Assembly (NCBI RefSeq): GCF_002150505.1
Contig: NZ_MSSV01000012.1
Coordinates: forward strand, 56,446 to 120,445
From: Algoriphagus ratkowskyi
GTDB lineage: Bacteria > Bacteroidota > Bacteroidia > Cytophagales > Cyclobacteriaceae
Direction: 5' to 3'
Length of the DNA: 64,000 nt
The notes under the pieces: generated by a model
What the model was told of the DNA's origin: nothing
What the model saw: only the letters and a program-made list of their open reading frames with translations
The model's database searches: none
Shown here: one piece after another, positions 8,603 through 17,483 of the stretch
Layout of the letters: every line of letters begins with the position of its first letter
How positions within the stretch are numbered: the first letter of the stretch is position 1
Translations under genes and position numbers: made by a program

Positions 8603-9055
8603 ATGAGTTTAAAGCAGAAAATAGAAGGCGAAATTAAATCAGCAATGATTGCTAGAGACAAGACCCGTTTGGGAGCATTGAGATCTATCAAATCACTGAT
8701 TCTTTTGGAAGAAACAAAAAGCGGTGCAAAAGCTGAGATTACAGAAGAAGATGAGTTGAAGTTGTTGACCAAAGCAGCTAAGCAACGTAAAGATTCTGCG
8801 GACATCTATGAGCAGCAGTCTCGTCCTGATTTGTATGAAGTGGAAATGGCTGAACTCGCTGTGCTACAAGAGTTTTTGCCGAAAGCATTGACTGATGAAG
8901 AAATCGCAGCTGCGATCCAAGAGATTATTACTAGGACTGGAGCATCAAGCCCAAAAGATATGGGTAAAGTAATGGGAGTTGCGAGCAAGGAATTAGCTGG
9001 CAAGGCTGATGGAAAAGTGATTTCAGAGAAGGTTAAAGCTATATTGAACAGTTAA
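8603..9055 (+). CDS. GatB/YqeY domain-containing protein
   Basis: 150 aa protein matching stand-alone YqeY proteins, which are related to the tail domain of the GatB subunit of tRNA amidotransferase. It begins MSLKQKIEGEIKSAM and contains the RDKTRLGALRSIKSLI helix, a Lys/Glu-rich middle, LQEFLPKALTDEEI, and the C-terminal SPKDMGKVMGV and GKADGKVISEKVK segments typical of the family. I chose the ATG at 8603; the longer open frame upstream lacks family similarity. It is the first gene of a plus-strand operon with cvpA (1-base gap) and pabA/trpG. Its role, probably tRNA-related, is inferred. Confidence 0.88.
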   Translation: MSLKQKIEGEIKSAMIARDKTRLGALRSIKSLILLEETKSGAKAEITEEDELKLLTKAAKQRKDSADIYEQQSRPDLYEVEMAELAVLQEFLPKALTDEEIAAAIQEIITRTGASSPKDMGKVMGVASKELAGKADGKVISEKVKAILNS

Positions 9056-9056
9056 G

Positions 9057-9602
9057 TTGAGCATCATAGATATCATTATCGTGATCATTCTTGGTCTAGG
9101 AACCTATGAAGGATACCGTAAAGGTTTCCTTCTTGGTGTTCTAGGGCTTTTTGGTTTCGTGATTGCAGTGATACTAGCACTGAATTTCATGGATCCTATG
9201 AGTGATTGGCTTGGAAAAAATGTAACCGAATTCAACCTAGGCTTTCCAATTATGGGATTTGTAGTTGTTTTTGTATTAACTCTTTTGTTTATAAAAGTTG
9301 CGGGTTGGATACTGAAGCAGCTCATGGATATGGTGTTATTAGGTCCCTTAGATTCCATTGTCGGAGCGCTCTTTGGCGCAGTAAAAGCTGCATTTTTTAT
9401 TAGCCTATTTTTCTGGCAGGCTGGTTTATTTAAACTGGAAATGCCTAAAAAATGGACAAAAGATTCCGAAATGCTTTATTTCATAGAACCCATCGCGCCT
9501 GCAATAGTTGCTGCAGTGGAGCCATTTTTTCCAAATATAGAAGAGAGTTTGAAGAAGTTGGAAGAGGTAGTGGATAAGGTAAAAGATGCTACTACTGATT
9601 GA
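9057..9602 (+). CDS. cvpA: CvpA family membrane protein
   Basis: 181 aa inner-membrane protein resembling CvpA (colicin V production family). It has four hydrophobic stretches, around residues 3-18, 22-45, 60-85 and 100-122, and a charged C-terminal tail rich in Glu/Lys. The start is TTG at 9057, one base after the yqeY stop; no ATG is available before the first membrane segment, so TTG initiation by translational coupling is the best explanation. The 3' end overlaps the next gene by 17 bases. Function in envelope maintenance is inferred from the family. Confidence 0.8.
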   Translation: MSIIDIIIVIILGLGTYEGYRKGFLLGVLGLFGFVIAVILALNFMDPMSDWLGKNVTEFNLGFPIMGFVVVFVLTLLFIKVAGWILKQLMDMVLLGPLDSIVGALFGAVKAAFFISLFFWQAGLFKLEMPKKWTKDSEMLYFIEPIAPAIVAAVEPFFPNIEESLKKLEEVVDKVKDATTD

Positions 9603-10158
9603 TAATTTTGACTCATTCAGTCATATGCTAGCTGATTTGTTGAGACGGACTGGCGAAGAATTAATTGTGCTTCGCAATGATGTTTCGCTGAAAGAAGTCA
9701 AAAAATTGGAATTTGACGGTTTGTTGTTATCTCCTGGACCAGGCATTCCACGGGATGCAGGAAATCTCAATCAAATCTTAGCTCACTACCACGATAAAGT
9801 CCCCATCCTCGGAGTTTGTCTAGGTCATCAGGCTATTGGCGAATTTTTTGGAGCTACATTGAAAAAGAATTTTGTTCCAACTCATGGAAAAGTGCATCAA
9901 GTCAGAAAGAATATTTCTCATGCCTATACAGCTGGAATCCCTGAAACTTTTAAGGTAACACGCTATCATTCACTTCAATTACATAAGATTCCTGAGGAAT
10001 TAGAAGTAATCTTGGAGACGCAATCAGGTGAAGTAATGGGTATTGCACATCGGAAACTTCCGATATTAGGAATTCAATATCATCCCGAAGCATACTTGAC
10101 TGAGTACGGTTTGGAATTGGTGAATAATTGGGTTCGACTTATCACTTCAAAAACTTAA
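9586..10158 (+). CDS. pabA: Anthranilate/aminodeoxychorismate synthase glutaminase subunit (TrpG/PabA)
   Basis: 190 aa class I glutamine amidotransferase supplying ammonia to a chorismate-using partner. The catalytic Cys78 is in GVCLGHQ, and the His/Glu of the triad are in QYHPEAYLTE. The oxyanion and TrpG-type segments LLIDNFDSF, LSPGPGIP and RYHSLQ are all present. No trp gene is adjacent, so a PabA-like or dual PabA/TrpG role is plausible. It starts inside cvpA (17-base overlap) and ends the three-gene operon; convergent genes follow. Confidence 0.9.
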   Translation: MLLLIDNFDSFSHMLADLLRRTGEELIVLRNDVSLKEVKKLEFDGLLLSPGPGIPRDAGNLNQILAHYHDKVPILGVCLGHQAIGEFFGATLKKNFVPTHGKVHQVRKNISHAYTAGIPETFKVTRYHSLQLHKIPEELEVILETQSGEVMGIAHRKLPILGIQYHPEAYLTEYGLELVNNWVRLITSKT

Positions 10159-10186
10159 ACCTTACTTAAATTATTAAATTTTGGGC

Positions 10187-10555
10187 TCATTTGAAATTCC
10201 CAAAATGCCAGAGAACGCCGGCTGGATCGTGAAGAAAAAACTCATTGCCCCAGTCGTTATGTTGAATTGTGCTCAGCTTTGTTCCCGGGAATTTATCTGG
10301 CAAACCCAGCACCTTGATCGCTTCCCAATAAGACTCCAGATCACATTCAATTTCCAAGAAGATCATAGAATTCTCACACCAGGATTTCAGATAGGCATCC
10401 TGTAGGTAGAAAGAAAGGTTTTCCTTGACTACCACTACAGACATCTTTTCACCGACTGATCGCACTTCAAAGCCAAGCACTTCATAAAAACGGATGCTTT
10501 CTTCGTAGTTTTTGGTACCAATAAATGTGCGAATAGATTTAGCTGGATGGATCAT
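10187..10555 (-). CDS. VOC/glyoxalase-fold protein
   Basis: 122 aa vicinal-oxygen-chelate protein with paired beta-alpha-beta-beta-beta modules. It begins with the KSIRTFIGTKNYEESIRFYEVLGFEV pattern and ends with the FFLHDPAGVLWHFG segment typical of glyoxalase/bleomycin-resistance relatives. Metal-ligand candidates are few, so catalytic activity is uncertain. Its start overlaps the stop of the DUF1569 gene by 4 bases, so the two are translationally coupled. Substrate unknown. Confidence 0.75.
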   Translation of the reverse strand: MIHPAKSIRTFIGTKNYEESIRFYEVLGFEVRSVGEKMSVVVVKENLSFYLQDAYLKSWCENSMIFLEIECDLESYWEAIKVLGLPDKFPGTKLSTIQHNDWGNEFFLHDPAGVLWHFGNFK

Positions 10556-11004
10556 ACGCCGAATTGTGTGAGATGATGATCAAGATGCTTATAGAAGAGT
10601 GTATTCCACTCCTGAGCAGTTAGTGGACCAAAGGACAGAGATTCTTTCCCTTCAAAATATGAAATTCCCAAGTCACGCGTTTTTTCCAGATAACCTATCA
10701 AAAGTGCTTTCTCAGTCTCAAAATCTCTACGCTCTTCGATTATGAACGCAGGAGCTGTACGTCCATTTCTAGGATAAGGCTTGTCACCTACAACGCTATT
10801 TTTGACAAAGATTTTCAAAATGAATCGCATAAACGCATTAGGCTTGGCATGTTTATCAGTGTAGGCCATTTCGTAAGCTACCGAACAATGAGCCATCATC
10901 TGATCCACTCGCATGATTCCCCAGCGTGGTGTAGTCTCTGGCGTGAGCTCATTTATCCTATCGATAAGCTCTTGGGTGATTTGAGGGTGAAAAATATTTT
11001 TCAT
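10552..11004 (-). CDS. DUF1569 domain protein (DinB-like four-helix fold)
   Basis: 150 aa protein with the DUF1569 pattern: LTPETTPRWGIMRVDQMMAHCSV near the N-terminus, the conserved MRFILK and KPYPRNG segments, and the C-terminal LTAQEWNTLFYKHLDHHLTQFG. His residues in MAHCS and DHHLTQF could bind metal as in DinB-family proteins. I start at the ATG at 11004 (MKNIFHP); the upstream extension is unlike the family. It is coupled to the VOC gene by a 4-base overlap. Function unknown. Confidence 0.75.
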   Translation of the reverse strand: MKNIFHPQITQELIDRINELTPETTPRWGIMRVDQMMAHCSVAYEMAYTDKHAKPNAFMRFILKIFVKNSVVGDKPYPRNGRTAPAFIIEERRDFETEKALLIGYLEKTRDLGISYFEGKESLSFGPLTAQEWNTLFYKHLDHHLTQFGV

Positions 11005-11194
11005 AGTAGGCAAGTTTAGTTGCAACACCAAATTAAGGAAAGTCCATTGAATCAATGGTTTGAATTAGTAAAAATATCTTAGGATCAATTTACAACAGTA
11101 AATCATAGGCCTTATAATCTTACGTTGATTTTGGATTGGCGAAGGAATTTTTGCTTGATTGCTAACTTAGATAAACTACGCCTAAGCCTTCCTC

Positions 11195-12418
11195 ATGAAA
11201 AAAATTGTATTAGTCACCTTTTTAGCATTTTCTCTTACTCCGATTTTTGCTCAAATAAATGCCAAGAAAGTTCTTTTCGTGATTCTCGATGGAATTCCAG
11301 CAGATGTCATTGATACCGTATCCACACCCAATATTGATAAAATCATTGCCGAGGGCGGCTTTGCGATAGCAAGTATGGGCGGAGAAGTAGGTGCATACTC
11401 AGAAACTCCAACCATCTCAGCAGTGGGCTACAATTCCCTTCTTACAGGAGTTTGGGCAAACAAACACAATGTCTGGGACAATGACATTGAGGCACCGAAT
11501 TATAATTACTGGACGATTTTCAGGATGCTGAAAGAGGCTGATCCAAGTAAGAAAACGGCGATTTATTCTACTTGGTTAGATAATAGAACCAAATTAGTCG
11601 GAGTAAATTTGGCCGAAACAGGCGACTTTATTTTTGACTATTTCTTTGATGGATTGGAGCTAGACTCTTTGAATTTCCCGCACGGAGAGGATAAAGAGTA
11701 TATCCACCAAATCGATGAAGCGGTGTCCAAAGAAGCTGCTCGACATATCCGGAAGGAAGGTCCAGATCTTTCGTGGATGTATTTACAATATTCTGATGAC
11801 ATGGGACATGCCTATGGCAATAGCCCTCAAATGATCGAAGGTTTGCAAAAAGCTGATGTGCAAATTGGGCGTGTTTGGGAGGCCGTTCAATTCCGGGAAA
11901 AATCATTTAAAGAAGATTGGCTGATAGTAATTACCACAGACCACGGCCGTGAGTTGGATGGATTTGGCCATGGCGGGCAATCAGATCGTGAGCGAAGAAT
12001 CTGGATTGTAACTAATGCCAAGATGACAAACCAACACTTCCAGCAAGTACCCGCAATGGTGGATATCCTACCCTCTATGGCATACCACCTGGGAATCAAG
12101 ATTCCCAAAAAAATAGCCATGGAATTAGATGGAACTCCATTTATTGGACCAGTAGATGCTACTGATCTAAAAGCTGAACTGAAAAATGGAGAAATTTCAA
12201 TGAACTGGCAATCACTTTCCAAAGGGCAAAAGGGAAGAGTCTGGGTTTCTACTACCAACGATTTCAAAACTGGTGGTTTGGACAACTATTGGCTGGTAGG
12301 CGAAGTGAATTTAGAGGATGGCCAAAAAACATTTTCACTGAATGGCACTCAATCCAAAATCTTCAAAGTAGTGCTTGAAACACCTTCAGGGTATTTGAAT
12401 TATTGGGTGGAAAAATAG
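11195..12418 (+). CDS. Alkaline phosphatase superfamily ectonucleotide phosphodiesterase-like protein
   Basis: 407 aa secreted or periplasmic metalloenzyme. A Sec signal peptide occupies residues 1-20 (cleavage after IFAQ). Metal and nucleophile motifs of nucleotide pyrophosphatases/phosphodiesterases are visible: LFVILDGIPADV (metal Asp), the Thr/Ser region ETPTISAVGYNSLLTG, QYSDDMGHAYG (Asp/His) and TTDHGRELDGFGHGG (Asp/His...His). The last about 90 residues form a small beta domain resembling a fibronectin-like module (SMNWQSL...YLNYWVEK). Monocistronic; it probably scavenges phosphate from organic phosphodiesters. Confidence 0.85.
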   Translation: MKKIVLVTFLAFSLTPIFAQINAKKVLFVILDGIPADVIDTVSTPNIDKIIAEGGFAIASMGGEVGAYSETPTISAVGYNSLLTGVWANKHNVWDNDIEAPNYNYWTIFRMLKEADPSKKTAIYSTWLDNRTKLVGVNLAETGDFIFDYFFDGLELDSLNFPHGEDKEYIHQIDEAVSKEAARHIRKEGPDLSWMYLQYSDDMGHAYGNSPQMIEGLQKADVQIGRVWEAVQFREKSFKEDWLIVITTDHGRELDGFGHGGQSDRERRIWIVTNAKMTNQHFQQVPAMVDILPSMAYHLGIKIPKKIAMELDGTPFIGPVDATDLKAELKNGEISMNWQSLSKGQKGRVWVSTTNDFKTGGLDNYWLVGEVNLEDGQKTFSLNGTQSKIFKVVLETPSGYLNYWVEK

Positions 12419-12579
12419 AGGGTTCTAATTGTGCGAAATGATACTAAAGAGTAAATATTTTGTCTAAGCTGGCGGGAAGACCAAAGTTAGGATACCTAAG
12501 CTGCTTCCACGGGTACTTCTAATCTAATCTTTGGCGCTTTTATTTGCATTCGGTGAAACAGCTAAAATTTCTGTTATTA

Positions 12580-12622
12580 AAAAAGGGTTAAACCAACTTA
12601 CCACGTTAGTTTAACCCTTTTT
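12580..12622. terminator. Bidirectional terminator between convergent genes
   Basis: 14-base inverted repeat (12580-12593 and 12609-12622, core AAGGGTTAAAC/GTTTAACCCTT) with a 15-base loop, A-rich before and T-rich after. It serves the phosphodiesterase gene from the left and the MuiA-like gene from the right. Confidence 0.8.
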
Positions 12623-12644
12623 ATTTTTGACACTAAGTTTATTT

Positions 12645-14528
12645 CTAATCCAACATCACTTTTTCCTTCTTCGGGTATTTCACCTCATATTGAAGAGAAA
12701 GCATCTCCTGAGCACCAGGTGCTAAAGTGATAGTCCAAGTCACTTTTCCAGTCTGTGAATCAAGTTTTCCTCCGGAAAGAGCTAATGCTTCTACCGTAAT
12801 ATCTGAATTTACTGATACAGGAATCTGATCTTCCACATTGATAGTCACTGCCTGAGACTTATTATTTTTCACTGTGATTTTATACTCTCTACTTTCTGTA
12901 GTATTTGATCCGATTGCCCGCTTTTTGGAAAACTCATCATTTTTCTCTCGCTTGATCACAATACTCCTGTCACGACCCATGGAGATCTCCAATGTATCCT
13001 GAAGTGAGGAGCCATCCAAGATTGATCTGCCCACAAAGCCATCTTCAAAATACAAATTACTTTCTCCTTGCAGCAAACTATACTTGCTCCAATCGGCGAT
13101 TTCAGCAATTAGAAAAGCATCATCATCCAGCTTTGGGACTACAGAATATCTGTAAGAAGCATCAACTTGGAAGTTTTTCAGATCCACCAGGGTCCGCTCT
13201 CCATTTGACTTGATCGAATATGGCTCAGCAACTTCAATTTCCACGGTTGTTTGATTTTCAATCACTGAAGTGGCAATACCGCTAGCATCTTCTACCTTCA
13301 TCTGAGGAGCACTCATTCTTCGCTCTCTATTCGATATATCCATCCCAGCAACTTTACTTTGTAAGGCATTCCCCATTGAAACTACCTCATTTAATGCCTG
13401 CATATCTTCCATCATTGAGATATTTATCTGTGAGGAAGAAATTGGAAGTTGTCTCATCTGATATCCGATAAAGGATGCGACTAATTGACTGGCTCCGTTA
13501 GGCAGGGTAAGCGAATAATTCCCTTCTGCGTCGCTGACAGTCCCGATGGTTGTTCCTTTTACTATGACTGTCGTGCCTGGAAGTGGACTACCATCCGAAG
13601 CGCTTGTAACTCTGCCGGACACCGAGCCGAAAATTTGAGTTCTCCGATTGAACGTCGTCAGTCTGGCGAAATTCAACTCCCACTTCTCTAAGTCAGGGAT
13701 TTGGCCACCTTGATTAGGATTGCCATTCGAGAACCTGAGTTTAACGTCTTTCCAATCCACTCCGGTATTCTGGTAAACCTCAGCCTTGTAAATTAGTGAA
13801 AGCGGAGAACTTATATTTTTCACACGCACATCGTACTTAGGATACCAGCCAGCGTTTGCCACAAGGTAGTTGATTTCGAAGTTTGCAGTACCCGCTCGAT
13901 CTGCTTTTACTCGAATTCTGATTTCTGAGGTTGATTCATATGCTGAGGCTTGCATTGAGGTGATTTGATTACGTAGCTTATTCATTTCGGAATTTTCATT
14001 CTGAATATTCGCTTGAATTTTAAGTTCCTCTGTTTTGATTTTCATCAGCTCAGCATCGTAGAAATCCATCGCCTGCTTCAGCTCTGTAAGGCTAGCTCCA
14101 TTCTGAGTTCCCCCAATATTTTTATTTGCGTTCAGCAAACTAGTTTTCTCCTTTAAGACTTCTAGGCGTGCAGACTCTATACTTTGGTTTCTTTGTATTT
14201 CGTAGATAGAATCCTGAAGCGCTTGTAATTTCGCTCCATTCTTCTGCTCAGAAAGATAGTCAAGGCGTTTGTTTACTGCCTGAATAGTGAAATTTCCCAT
14301 ACCTTTCACCTGAATACTTTTTTCATCTAAATAGGGAGAAAGTCCCTTGATCAAAATAAATGATTCTCCGGCAGAAACTTGCCCGCTTGAAGTTTCGAAG
14401 ACTTGTGCACCCGAAAGAAAGACAGTGACTTCTTGAATTATTGACTGGAATGTGGACTCTTTGATTTCTTGTGAAAAAGCAATGAAAGCGACCAAACAAA
14501 GGGTGAACAAAAGGACTAGTTTTTTCAT
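12645..14528 (-). CDS. MuiA-family protein (DUF4140/DUF4139) with carboxypeptidase-regulatory-like insert
   Basis: 627 aa secreted protein (signal peptide 1-19, FIAFSQ). The N-terminal DUF4140-like part (about 25-125: TVFLSGAQVFETSSGQ, GLSPYLDEKSI) is followed by a coiled coil of about 95 residues (100-195). A DUF4139 domain then runs to the C-terminus (YLVANAGWYPKYDVRV, GVDWKDVKLRFSNGNP, ending YEVKYPKKEKV). Inside it, at about 300-370, sits a carboxypeptidase-D-regulatory-like beta sandwich (SGRVTSASDGSPLPGTT, EGNYSL, FIGYQ). The name comes from mucoidy inhibitor A; true function is unknown, with an envelope or periplasmic location inferred. Confidence 0.85.
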   Translation of the reverse strand: MKKLVLLFTLCLVAFIAFSQEIKESTFQSIIQEVTVFLSGAQVFETSSGQVSAGESFILIKGLSPYLDEKSIQVKGMGNFTIQAVNKRLDYLSEQKNGAKLQALQDSIYEIQRNQSIESARLEVLKEKTSLLNANKNIGGTQNGASLTELKQAMDFYDAELMKIKTEELKIQANIQNENSEMNKLRNQITSMQASAYESTSEIRIRVKADRAGTANFEINYLVANAGWYPKYDVRVKNISSPLSLIYKAEVYQNTGVDWKDVKLRFSNGNPNQGGQIPDLEKWELNFARLTTFNRRTQIFGSVSGRVTSASDGSPLPGTTVIVKGTTIGTVSDAEGNYSLTLPNGASQLVASFIGYQMRQLPISSSQINISMMEDMQALNEVVSMGNALQSKVAGMDISNRERRMSAPQMKVEDASGIATSVIENQTTVEIEVAEPYSIKSNGERTLVDLKNFQVDASYRYSVVPKLDDDAFLIAEIADWSKYSLLQGESNLYFEDGFVGRSILDGSSLQDTLEISMGRDRSIVIKREKNDEFSKKRAIGSNTTESREYKITVKNNKSQAVTINVEDQIPVSVNSDITVEALALSGGKLDSQTGKVTWTITLAPGAQEMLSLQYEVKYPKKEKVMLD

Positions 14529-14910
14529 GAGCTGGGAGTTGAACTATTAATGAGGTAAAAATTTAACGGTTGACGAAATCACATGTTATTAAAAAATCTA
14601 AATTTCAGTATGTCTAAACGCGTCCGTAAGCTATTCGTATCATACCATTAAGGTAATTTCACTTGCCTATCATCTATCAATTAACTCTTTTAGGAATCTA
14701 CATATTAGGTGTTTTAGTTAGATTTTTGGTAAAAATCTTCCTTCAATATAACTATACTGCGTTCGATTTCCATAAAAGGGATAGGAGCTCTATATCTTGC
14801 TCTTCATGTGGGAGCAGTTTTAGGTTAATTGTAAAATGGATCTATAAATGCTTAAATAAAAGAGCCCGATTAAATATATTTAATCGGGCTCTTTTATTTA
14901 AGCAGCAATG
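14529..14910. other. Intergenic region with no supported gene
   Basis: About 380 AT-rich bases upstream of the MuiA-like gene. The only clear element is the strong palindromic terminator at 14851-14902. An open frame at 14663-14923 runs through this terminator and shows no recognisable similarity, so I do not call it a gene. Confidence 0.5.
14851..14902. terminator. Perfect 25-bp palindromic terminator
   Basis: Two perfectly complementary 25-base arms (14851-14875 and 14878-14902) separated by 2 bases, with core AGAGCCCGATTAAAT. Flanking A and T runs make it a symmetric terminator; it begins 8 bases after the stop of the PfpI-type gene on the minus strand. Confidence 0.8.
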
Positions 14911-15471
14911 TTACTCCGTCTGACCGGCATGCTTTCCTTCTCGGAATTCCTCTATCATTTTTTTATTGAATGCTGGTAAATCTTTTGGGCTACGGGAAGT
15001 GACTAATCCATTATCTACCACTACATCTTCATCAATCCAATGTGCTCCAGAATTCTCCAAATCTTTCCTAATAGATTCAAAGGAAGTAAGCGTCCTACCA
15101 TTTGTCACTCCTGCTTCAATGAGCATCTGAGGACCATGGCAAATTGCAGCAACTGGTTTATGATCGGTAAAAAAGCTTTTCACAAAAGCAACAGACGTCA
15201 TATCCCTTCGCAATAAATCTGGATTTATCACACCTCCTGGAAGCATCAAGGCATCAAAGTCCGTGGCACTGACTTGATCTACACGTGCATCTACTTTTAC
15301 TTCATCACTCCAATCCCCATTTTTCCATCCTTTGATATGATCATTCTCGGGAGATATTATAAACACTTCAGCTCCTTCTTTTTCTAATGCTCGTCTGGGT
15401 TCTGTAAGTTCTGACTCTTCAAATCCATTCGTAGCAAGAATTGCTACTCGTACATCTTTTAATAAACTCAT
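14911..15471 (-). CDS. DJ-1/PfpI-family protein (type 1 glutamine amidotransferase-like)
   Basis: 186 aa protein of the PfpI/YhbO group. The nucleophile-elbow cysteine is in AAICHGPQMLIEAG, the acidic partner is in GFEESELTEPRRAL, and the LMLPGGVINPDLLR and LVTSRSPKDLPAFN segments are typical. Such proteins act as deglycases, chaperones or stress-related hydrolases; assignments vary between homologues. Cytoplasmic. Single gene followed directly by the perfect palindromic terminator. Confidence 0.85.
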   Translation of the reverse strand: MSLLKDVRVAILATNGFEESELTEPRRALEKEGAEVFIISPENDHIKGWKNGDWSDEVKVDARVDQVSATDFDALMLPGGVINPDLLRRDMTSVAFVKSFFTDHKPVAAICHGPQMLIEAGVTNGRTLTSFESIRKDLENSGAHWIDEDVVVDNGLVTSRSPKDLPAFNKKMIEEFREGKHAGQTE

Positions 15472-15561
15472 GATAGTAGTGGTTAAGTTGGCAAATACTT
15501 TTCAGATAAAAGTAGCTTCGATTCGGAAGCACTTATAGAATAACCAACACCATTCCAAAAA

Positions 15562-15605
15562 GAGAATCATGCCTTAGAGAACGATTAGCAGGATTCATGA
15601 TTCTC
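15562..15605. repeat. 10-bp inverted repeat between PfpI-type and amidase genes
   Basis: GAGAATCATG (15562-15571) and its exact complement CATGATTCTC (15596-15605) flank 24 bases. It lacks a T-run, so it is either an operator-like site upstream of the PfpI-type gene or a weak 3' stem for the amidase mRNA. Confidence 0.35.
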
Positions 15606-15682
15606 ATGTTTTAGAATTATTCCACAATCTGAGGATTGAAAGCTGATATTTCGGTAAAAAATATAGCCTTTTTGAGTGAAGA

Positions 15683-16672
15683 CTATCTGAAATTCAAAAA
15701 GCTTTTACTTAACCATTTTTCTTCTAAACTTATTTTGGCCCACTCACCTTTAAGTGTTGAAATGAATACTTCTTCAGACTTCATGAGATTATCCACGATA
15801 GAGAACTCAGTACCTGGACCACTTCGCACACGAAGCACATTAGCATTGACGGTAGCTCTTTGTACATCTAAAGTGAATTTCCCATAAACCCAGTGCGATT
15901 GACTGCTGGATATCTTATACCAACCGTTAGACTCTCCATACACTCTTAATATAGCACCTAATTGTGCCGCGTCTCGATTCCTAACCTTAGAGGCCGATCC
16001 TTTTGCATCTGTCCTAATATTTAGTGAACCAGCAGTCACTACGATATACTTCTCGATGCTATCTGACAAGCTCGGAATTGCAGTCCTTTGCATTTGCTGC
16101 TGCACAAATGGGAGGAAATTAGTCATACAATCATCAACTTTATTTCCACCAAAGAAATCTGTCCCAGGACAAGATTTATTCCCTCCAGTTCCATTGTTTC
16201 TTTTGCCAGTACTCAACTCAAACCAGTGATGATAGATAATACTGAAAGTGCTCACTGGAAGTCTGAATTTATCGCAAAGCGCAGCGTTCATTTGGATAAT
16301 GGCAAGTCGATGTGCATTTGTCATTGTGTCTCCCCCTACATCAAAATTACCCAAATGTTCTATGCAAATGGAATCACGATTAGCTCCATAAATACAGGCT
16401 GGGGTAGCCTCTAGTGATCTTCCTGTCACAATAGTACCGTCTGGGAAACTGGTAAAATGCTGGCCAATATCACTCCATCCATTATTTCTGATGTGGTGAT
16501 TTTTCATGGCTATCTGTCTTTCAAAATGATTTCTGCCATTAAAATGTGTGTAATTCGGACTCCAAGTGTGGTGTTGTTGCACCGTAATAATAGTACGCGC
16601 GATGCGCTGAGACTGTATCCAAGAAATAAATTCAGAAGAGGTCATTTTCACAAATCCATAATTACTTTCCAT
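15683..16672 (-). CDS. N-acetylmuramoyl-L-alanine amidase (Amidase_2) with C-terminal SH3 domains
   Basis: 329 aa. The N-terminal 185 residues form a zinc amidase/PGRP-type domain: HHTWSPNY (first zinc His), SICIEHLGNFDVGG, IIYHHWF (second His) and SCPGTDFFGG (Cys/Asp end). Two bacterial SH3 repeats follow (about 205-270 and 275-329; VTAGSLNIRTDAKG and VNANVLRVRSGPGTEF). It would cleave the peptide stem from murein. No signal peptide or membrane segment precedes the catalytic domain, so how it reaches the wall is unclear. No phage genes are nearby. Confidence 0.85.
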   Translation of the reverse strand: MESNYGFVKMTSSEFISWIQSQRIARTIITVQQHHTWSPNYTHFNGRNHFERQIAMKNHHIRNNGWSDIGQHFTSFPDGTIVTGRSLEATPACIYGANRDSICIEHLGNFDVGGDTMTNAHRLAIIQMNAALCDKFRLPVSTFSIIYHHWFELSTGKRNNGTGGNKSCPGTDFFGGNKVDDCMTNFLPFVQQQMQRTAIPSLSDSIEKYIVVTAGSLNIRTDAKGSASKVRNRDAAQLGAILRVYGESNGWYKISSSQSHWVYGKFTLDVQRATVNANVLRVRSGPGTEFSIVDNLMKSEEVFISTLKGEWAKISLEEKWLSKSFLNFR

Positions 16673-16877
16673 AAGAATAGGGGTTAACTAGTAATAACTG
16701 ATATCAAATTCCTTCCACCCCAAGTTAGCCAGATTTGCTTAATCATTGATTTTGAATGATTTATAATTTAAACTATAAGTGATTTATAGATTTGTAAAAG
16801 TTATTTTTGATCTTCCATTATCAAAACTAACCAATCAGTATATTCCAAGAATCCTTACTTTCCTACTTAAGGTCATC

Positions 16878-17483
16878 ATGAAAGCATTTCTATTACTTGT
16901 ATTTATTATACTAGTTGGACCAATACAATGGCTACAGGCACAAGATGCGTATAAGAAGTCTATTCTGGAATTCCAGCATGAATTGAATGAGGAATATAAA
17001 AACCCTATAGAATCCCCCTTATCCATTAAGGATTGGAAAGCTTTTGAGGGACATCAGTATTTCCCCATCGATGAGAAATACCACATCGTTGCCAACTTCG
17101 AGAAGCTTCCAACAGCCAATTTTTTTCAGATGAAAACAAAAGCTAATTCTATTAAAGATTACGATGTATATGGGGTGGCGACCTTTACACTGGATGGAAA
17201 CAAATACCAACTCAATGTCTACCAAAGTCATCAGCTCAGAACGCAAGAGAAATACGAAGATTATCTATTTCTACCTTTCACAGACCAATCCAATGGGGCT
17301 GAAACTTATGGTGGCGGAAGGTACATGGACTTAAAAATTCCTTCCGGAGATACGATTGAATTAGATTTCAATAAAGCGTATAACCCTTACTGCGCCTATG
17401 CTACAGGTTATGCATGCCCTATTCCACCTAAGGAAAATGATCTAAAGCTCTCAATCAAAGCAGGCGTGATGTTGCTTAAATGA
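16878..17483 (+). CDS. DUF1684 domain-containing secreted protein
   Basis: 201 aa protein with a signal peptide (1-19, QWLQAQDAYKK). The DUF1684 signature fills the C-terminal half: VATFTLDGNKYQLNVYQ, LFLPFTDQSNGAETYGGGRY, and the hallmark DFNKAYNPYCAYATGYACPI with KENDLKLSIKAG. I start at the ATG at 16878, because the upstream in-frame extension would precede the signal peptide. Function is not established for the family. Stand-alone gene, convergent with the GldJ/K-like lipoprotein. Confidence 0.85.
   Translation: MKAFLLLVFIILVGPIQWLQAQDAYKKSILEFQHELNEEYKNPIESPLSIKDWKAFEGHQYFPIDEKYHIVANFEKLPTANFFQMKTKANSIKDYDVYGVATFTLDGNKYQLNVYQSHQLRTQEKYEDYLFLPFTDQSNGAETYGGGRYMDLKIPSGDTIELDFNKAYNPYCAYATGYACPIPPKENDLKLSIKAGVMLLK

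Noticed and set aside
14663..14923. 86-codon open frame on the plus strand in the gap before the PfpI-type gene
   Set aside because: It reads through the strong palindromic terminator, overlaps the next gene's 3' end and has no recognisable similarity.
15683..16672. Phage endolysin/prophage remnant
   Set aside because: No holin, structural, integrase or attachment-site features nearby.
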